Origin: Megasphaera massiliensis | Lineage (GTDB): Bacteria > Bacillota > Negativicutes > Veillonellales > Megasphaeraceae | Assembly: GCF_000455225.1 (NCBI RefSeq) | Contig: NZ_HF954537.1 | Location: forward strand, 884,835 to 920,702 | DNA: 35,868 nt | Reading direction: 5' to 3' | In this document: positions 32,388 through 35,868 of the stretch, piece by piece | Numbering within the stretch: position 1 is the first letter of the stretch | Layout: every line of letters begins with the position of its first letter | Position numbers and translations under genes: made by a program | Notes under the pieces: generated by a model | Databases searched by the model: none | The model's input: only the letters and a program-made list of their open reading frames with translations | Told to the model about the DNA's origin: nothing

Positions 32388-33428
32388 ATGGAAAATATAA
32401 CGCGGCGCGGCTTTTTAAAACTAGCCGGCAGTGCGGCCCTCGGCCTTGCTTTAGGCAAAGCCAACATTCTGCCTGCCATGGCCCAGGCACCGGTCGTAGG
32501 CAGTCAGGAAACGACGGCCCAGTCCGGTCAATCCGGCTCCTATGCCAAGGTCTATTACACCAAGCACATCGACGCCGAACACTTGATTAAATTGTATCAG
32601 AAGGTCAATGAAGGCATTTACGGCAAGACGGCCATCAAAGTCCACACGGGCGAACAGCACGGCCCGTACATCCTGCCGCGGGACATGGTCAAGGCCTTCC
32701 AAGCTCAGGTGCCTGACAGTAATATCGTCGAAACGAATACCCTCTACCCCGGCGACCGCGACACGACAGAAAAACACCGCCGGACCTTAGAAGTCAACGG
32801 CTGGAATTTCTGCCCCGTCGACATCATGGATGAAAAAGGCAACGTCATGATGCCCGTCCGCAAGGGCCTCCATTTCTCGGAAGTATCCTTAGGCCGCAAC
32901 ATCACTAATTACGACTCCATGATCGTCCTGACCCATTTCAAAGGCCACGCCATGGGCGGCTACGGCGGATCACTGAAAAATATCGCCATCGGCTGCGCGG
33001 ACGGTCAGGTCGGAAAACGCCAGGTCCACGCCTTCCATGAATCGCGGACTCCCGTCGGTTCTGACTGGTCAGACAATATGGTTCTCGAAGAAGGTTTTAT
33101 GGAAAACATGGCCGACTGCGGCAAGGCCATTTGCGACTACTTCGGAAAACACATCGTCTTCCTCAACGTCCTGCGCGCCATGTCCGTCGACTGTGACTGC
33201 GCCGGTACCTCGGCAGCCAAACCGGTCATCCCCGATTTAGGCATGATGGCTTCGACGGATATCTTGGCCATCGATCAGGCCAGTGTCGACATGGTCTATG
33301 ATCAGCCGGAAAGAGATAAGCATGATTTGGTAGAACGAATCGAATCCCGCCACGGCCTGCACCAATTGACGGCCATGCGAAAATTAAAGATGGGCAATGA
33401 CAAATATCAGTTGATTTCCATCGACTAA
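32388..33428 (+). CDS. Tat-exported DUF362 protein
   Basis: A 346-residue DUF362 (PF04015) protein with a twin-arginine signal: TRRGFLKLAG at 5-14, hydrophobic stretch, and AMA-Q cleavage near residue 33. The DUF362 domain shows AIKVHTGEQHG, DSNIVETNTLYPGDRD, LTHFKGHAMGGYGGSLKN and DCDCAGTSAAKPVIPDLG, with two cysteines CDC that could ligate metal. Tat export implies folding with a cofactor first. Domain function is not established; ferredoxin-like roles are known only for some members. ATG 32388 follows AGGAGG. It is the last gene of the MerR-driven unit. Confidence 0.85.
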   Translation: MENITRRGFLKLAGSAALGLALGKANILPAMAQAPVVGSQETTAQSGQSGSYAKVYYTKHIDAEHLIKLYQKVNEGIYGKTAIKVHTGEQHGPYILPRDMVKAFQAQVPDSNIVETNTLYPGDRDTTEKHRRTLEVNGWNFCPVDIMDEKGNVMMPVRKGLHFSEVSLGRNITNYDSMIVLTHFKGHAMGGYGGSLKNIAIGCADGQVGKRQVHAFHESRTPVGSDWSDNMVLEEGFMENMADCGKAICDYFGKHIVFLNVLRAMSVDCDCAGTSAAKPVIPDLGMMASTDILAIDQASVDMVYDQPERDKHDLVERIESRHGLHQLTAMRKLKMGNDKYQLISID

Positions 33429-33481
33429 ATCAACAAATACATCCCTGCTCGAATGACGAAAATCAACTCATTATATAACCC

Positions 33482-33543
33482 AAAGAGCCCTGTAAGCTCT
33501 CCTCCCCCACATCGGGACGGAAGAGCTTACAGGGCTCTTTTTA
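33482..33543 (+). terminator. Strong terminator after the DUF362 gene
   Basis: A perfect 19-bp stem (33482-33500 with 33522-33540) and T tract, 54 bases after the stop. Confidence 0.92.
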
Positions 33544-33597
33544 GGTTTCTGACAATCCGTACAGCAGTTTTGCCGAAAAGAGAATACGCTCTTTATA

Positions 33598-33631
33598 CAA
33601 AAAAATTGCGGCTGCCAAAAGACAGCCGCAA
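33598..33631 (-). terminator. Terminator of the adhesin gene
   Basis: Minus-strand TTGCGGCTG/CAGCCGCAA (33623-33631, 33606-33614) with an 8-base loop and seven T, 50 bases past the adhesin stop. Confidence 0.92.
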
Positions 33632-33680
33632 CTTTATATGAGAATCAGAAGATCCTCCAGAGAAACCCTTAGAAACAGGA

Positions 33681-35868
33681 TTAGTTTTGCTTGTTTTCCG
33701 GAACGATGCGGACACGCTGGATGGTCGGTTTCCCGTCCTTATCCTTAGCGATCGTATCGATGCGGATGTACTTGAGTTCTGCAGAGAATTCGTTGGCCAA
33801 GCGATCCAACGTATCGTCGCCCTGGAGGGCTGCATTCGAGGCAGCGCCTGCCATGATGGCACGATAGACAACCGCAGCGAATTCATAACGCGTCATCATG
33901 CGGTTACCATCGAAGTTTCCATCCGGATAGCCTTCGATAATGCCGAGCTGATGAAGCTTAGTAACGTATTCGTAAGCCCAGTGGTTAGCCGGAACATCCG
34001 GGAAGAGCTCGCTGCCTTTGGACTCAATCGTACCAGGATTCTGGCCAGTCAACTGATTAATCATTTGACTCTGACGATTGACGATGTCTTCGAGTTTCGC
34101 TACGTCATCACGGAGGTGTTTGATTTCCTTAGCCATGCCAACGCGAGAGTTAGATACGTTGTTGCCCTGGCCTAACTTGAAGGAAACACCGGCGTTAATC
34201 ATGTTTTCACCGCCGCCGATAGTGCCGCCGACCGAGAAGGTAGTATCTTCGTTCGGTTTGTAGAAGGCACCGAAAGCACCGGCGTTAGCGCCGCGGTAGT
34301 GGCCATAGCCGAAGGCGAAATCCCACTTATCATCAGGATCGAAGTCCTGCGGATGGAGGGCTGCCAAAGCAGCTGCACCGGCACCGACGCGGTTGATGCG
34401 GTTATCCAGTTTATTGACTTCTCCGCCCAGGTTGTTGATAGCCTGGTCGCGCAGGGCCAGCTGGCCGCCATTGACGGCTTCCGTCGAGCCCGGAGCTACG
34501 GTTCCGTCAGCAACACCGCTTACGACGTTGTTGCCCATGTTGACATTGCTGTCCTGAATGGTGATTGTACGATCGCTGTCTACGGTCTTGATGGTGACAC
34601 CGTTGTTATTAATCGTCGTATTGCCCGTTGTGACACTGTCGAGGTCTTTCAAGTCCTTAGACAGTTTGATGTCGAGGCCATCACCGCTGCTGTTTCTTAC
34701 AACACCGATGTTGCCGCTAGACAGTTTAGACGTATCGGCACCGCCGTTGAGTTTCAGCGTATCGCCGAGGCCAACGGTGACGCTGTTGTCTGCGCCGTCG
34801 TCGCCTTGGAAGACACGGCCTTTGCTGACCTTGTCATCTACGACTTTCAGCTGATCTTCGGTAGCTGCACGGCCGGACTGGATGTTCGTGCCATCCCAGG
34901 TGGTGTTGTCCAACCCAGTGAGGTAGTTGCCCGTTGCCGGATTGCCGTCGTTTGCCGTGTTTGCTTGGTTGCCCAGAACGGCACCGCCTGCAGAAATCTG
35001 GCCTTTAGAGCCGTCCAGTTTGACCTGGTTATCGCCGCTGCCGGCCGTAACGGTGGCACCGTTGCCGTCGATATTGACCTGCTTGGATGCATCACTATTG
35101 TCACCAAGAGTAATGTTATCATTCAGGTTAACCTTGTTATCAGCATCTACGGTGATGTTCTTACCGGATTGTGCTTTCACTGCGTCGGCTTGACCTTTCG
35201 CAATGTTGTAAACGTCACCAATATTGGCACCGTTGTTGTAGTTTTCCTGACCTTCTACAGACGTGTCATAGTTATTACCAAGACCGCTGCCTACGTCCTT
35301 GATTTGCTTATTCCCAGCATTGATACCATCTTTATCGATGGAGATACCAGAATCTTTAATCGCAATCTTATCCGTAGAAACGCCATCTTTATCGATGGTC
35401 GTGTTACCAGCTGTAAGAGAACCATCCTGACCGAGGTCGACATTGTCTTTCAGGCCGACCTGCAGCTTACCATCATCGGTAACTTTCGTTTCGATGTTGG
35501 TGTCACCAGTTACAGTGATAGTGCTGCCCAAGTCTTGTTTGACAGACTTGCCGTCGTCAGCAGTTAAGCCGAAGCCGCCGCCCTTGTCCGCACCTTTAAC
35601 GTCATTGATAGCGGTGGTCAAATCACCGATATTGGCTGCGTTGTTGTAGTTTTCCTGACCGGCTACGCTTGTATCATAAGTCTCACCAGTCGTGCCGCTG
35701 GCCACATTAGTGATCTGGTTGCCGCCGTTGTTGAGACCCGTGCCCGTCAAGGATACCGGATTGCCGGTTTCAGGCGTAATGGTGACACCGCCGTTATTGA
35801 CTACGGTGTTGCCCATGGTGACGGAGCCGGTGGAGCCGAGGTTGAGGTCTTTATTGAGCTTAACCGTC
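33681..35868 (-). CDS. Trimeric autotransporter adhesin with YadA anchor and C-terminal SLH domain (N-terminus outside window)
   Basis: The last ~728 residues of a trimeric autotransporter; the frame is open past the right edge. The passenger is Asn/Thr/Gly/Asp-rich with repeats of NTTIDKDGV and ENYNNxANIGD, as in YadA/Hia-type stalks. The stalk-to-anchor part (VNGGQLALRDQAINNLGG, INRVGAGAAALAALHP) leads to the YadA beta-barrel (about 34165-34400: FAFGYGHYRGANAGAFGAFY, GGGENMINAGVSFKLG). Unusually the protein continues: a coiled coil (about 34040-34150, IKHLRDDVAKLEDIVNRQ) and one SLH domain (about 33850-34015: FPDVPANHWAYEYVTKL, GIIEGYPDGNFD, MTRYEFAAVVYRA). The tail should face the periplasm and tie the barrel to the cell wall. 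Confidence 0.93.
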   Translation of the reverse strand, partial: TVKLNKDLNLGSTGSVTMGNTVVNNGGVTITPETGNPVSLTGTGLNNGGNQITNVASGTTGETYDTSVAGQENYNNAANIGDLTTAINDVKGADKGGGFGLTADDGKSVKQDLGSTITVTGDTNIETKVTDDGKLQVGLKDNVDLGQDGSLTAGNTTIDKDGVSTDKIAIKDSGISIDKDGINAGNKQIKDVGSGLGNNYDTSVEGQENYNNGANIGDVYNIAKGQADAVKAQSGKNITVDADNKVNLNDNITLGDNSDASKQVNIDGNGATVTAGSGDNQVKLDGSKGQISAGGAVLGNQANTANDGNPATGNYLTGLDNTTWDGTNIQSGRAATEDQLKVVDDKVSKGRVFQGDDGADNSVTVGLGDTLKLNGGADTSKLSSGNIGVVRNSSGDGLDIKLSKDLKDLDSVTTGNTTINNNGVTIKTVDSDRTITIQDSNVNMGNNVVSGVADGTVAPGSTEAVNGGQLALRDQAINNLGGEVNKLDNRINRVGAGAAALAALHPQDFDPDDKWDFAFGYGHYRGANAGAFGAFYKPNEDTTFSVGGTIGGGENMINAGVSFKLGQGNNVSNSRVGMAKEIKHLRDDVAKLEDIVNRQSQMINQLTGQNPGTIESKGSELFPDVPANHWAYEYVTKLHQLGIIEGYPDGNFDGNRMMTRYEFAAVVYRAIMAGAASNAALQGDDTLDRLANEFSAELKYIRIDTIAKDKDGKPTIQRVRIVPENKQN
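35221..35271 (-). repeat. Adhesin passenger repeat, copy nearer the C-terminus
   Basis: Encodes YDTSVEGQENYNNGANIGD and is nearly identical in DNA to the segment at 35629-35679, 408 bases (136 codons) away. Confidence 0.75.
35629..35679 (-). repeat. Adhesin passenger repeat, copy nearer the N-terminus
   Basis: Encodes YDTSVAGQENYNNAANIGD, the partner of 35221-35271. The spacing of 136 codons suggests the passenger is built of units of this size. Confidence 0.75.

Noticed and set aside
34299-35567. 422-codon plus-strand open frame opposite the adhesin
   Set aside because: Shadow of the Gly/Asn/Thr-rich passenger; no motif, signal or ribosome site.
35221-35679. Repeats in the adhesin as a CRISPR or mobile element
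   Set aside because: In-frame protein-coding repeats with 408-base spacing; no spacers and no flanking inverted repeats.

Overview
The window looks like chromosome from a diderm Firmicute of the Negativicutes, most likely a Megasphaera-type Veillonellaceae. Three things point there. The heat-shock operon has the Firmicute order hrcA-grpE-dnaK-dnaJ-prmA-rsmE-mtaB with a CIRCE-like operator. A large adhesin combines a YadA outer-membrane anchor with an SLH domain, a pairing expected only where an outer membrane overlies an SLH-binding cell wall. The feo operon carries a DUF2325 gene and an FeoB-associated Cys-rich peptide. The species call is inference. No rRNA, tRNA, CRISPR array or insertion sequence was seen.

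Layout. 1-2870 (minus): end-truncated class C beta-lactamase-family hydrolase, a secreted M15-like protein and a secreted TPR protein. 2892-4266 (minus): a pirin and a 5'-truncated remnant of a YbaK/PrdX tRNA-editing protein. 4393-6441 (minus): operon of flavodoxin, cyclophilin-fold protein, lipoprotein and SDR oxidoreductase, divergent from a LysR regulator (plus) that is followed by a short UvrA-like ABC ATPase (plus). 10177-13352 (minus): ferrous iron uptake operon DUF2325-feoA-feoB-Cys-rich peptide, with a consensus promoter and a Fur-like dyad. 13605-16916 (minus): a P1B-type metal ATPase with three small partners (one glycine-zipper membrane peptide and two HMA2-like proteins) behind its own consensus promoter. 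17229-17948 (plus): lipopolysaccharide-kinase-like gene, overlapping dprA tail to tail. 17943-20962 (minus): yraN-comM-dprA. 21066-29403 (minus): the chaperone operon hrcA-grpE-dnaK-dnaJ-prmA-rsmE-mtaB-hinT plus a 42-residue membrane peptide overlapping hinT by ATGA. 29708-30112 (plus): OsmC. 30233-31613 (minus): AT-rich HigBA-type toxin-antitoxin pair whose antitoxin carries an ImmA/IrrE metallopeptidase domain, with twin operators. 31945-33428 (plus): MerR regulator behind a 19-bp-spacer promoter, then a Tat-exported DUF362 protein. 33681 to the right edge (minus): the trimeric autotransporter-SLH adhesin, whose N-terminus lies outside the window.

Gene-free stretches near or over 300 bases are 16917-17228 (metal-cluster promoter, a minus-strand terminator, the kinase promoter), 29404-29707 (hrcA promoter and CIRCE, osmC promoter) and 31614-31944 (HigBA operators and promoter, MerR promoter, with 31703-31890 showing nothing recognisable).

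The most interesting unit is the metal-pump cluster at 13605-16990. The ATPase lacks the usual CPC/CPx membrane motif (it has SCG), all three HMA-like domains lack CxxC, and two partner proteins carry N-terminal GxxxGxxxG membrane helices. It sits directly beside feoAB, so a role in iron or manganese export is a reasonable but untested idea.
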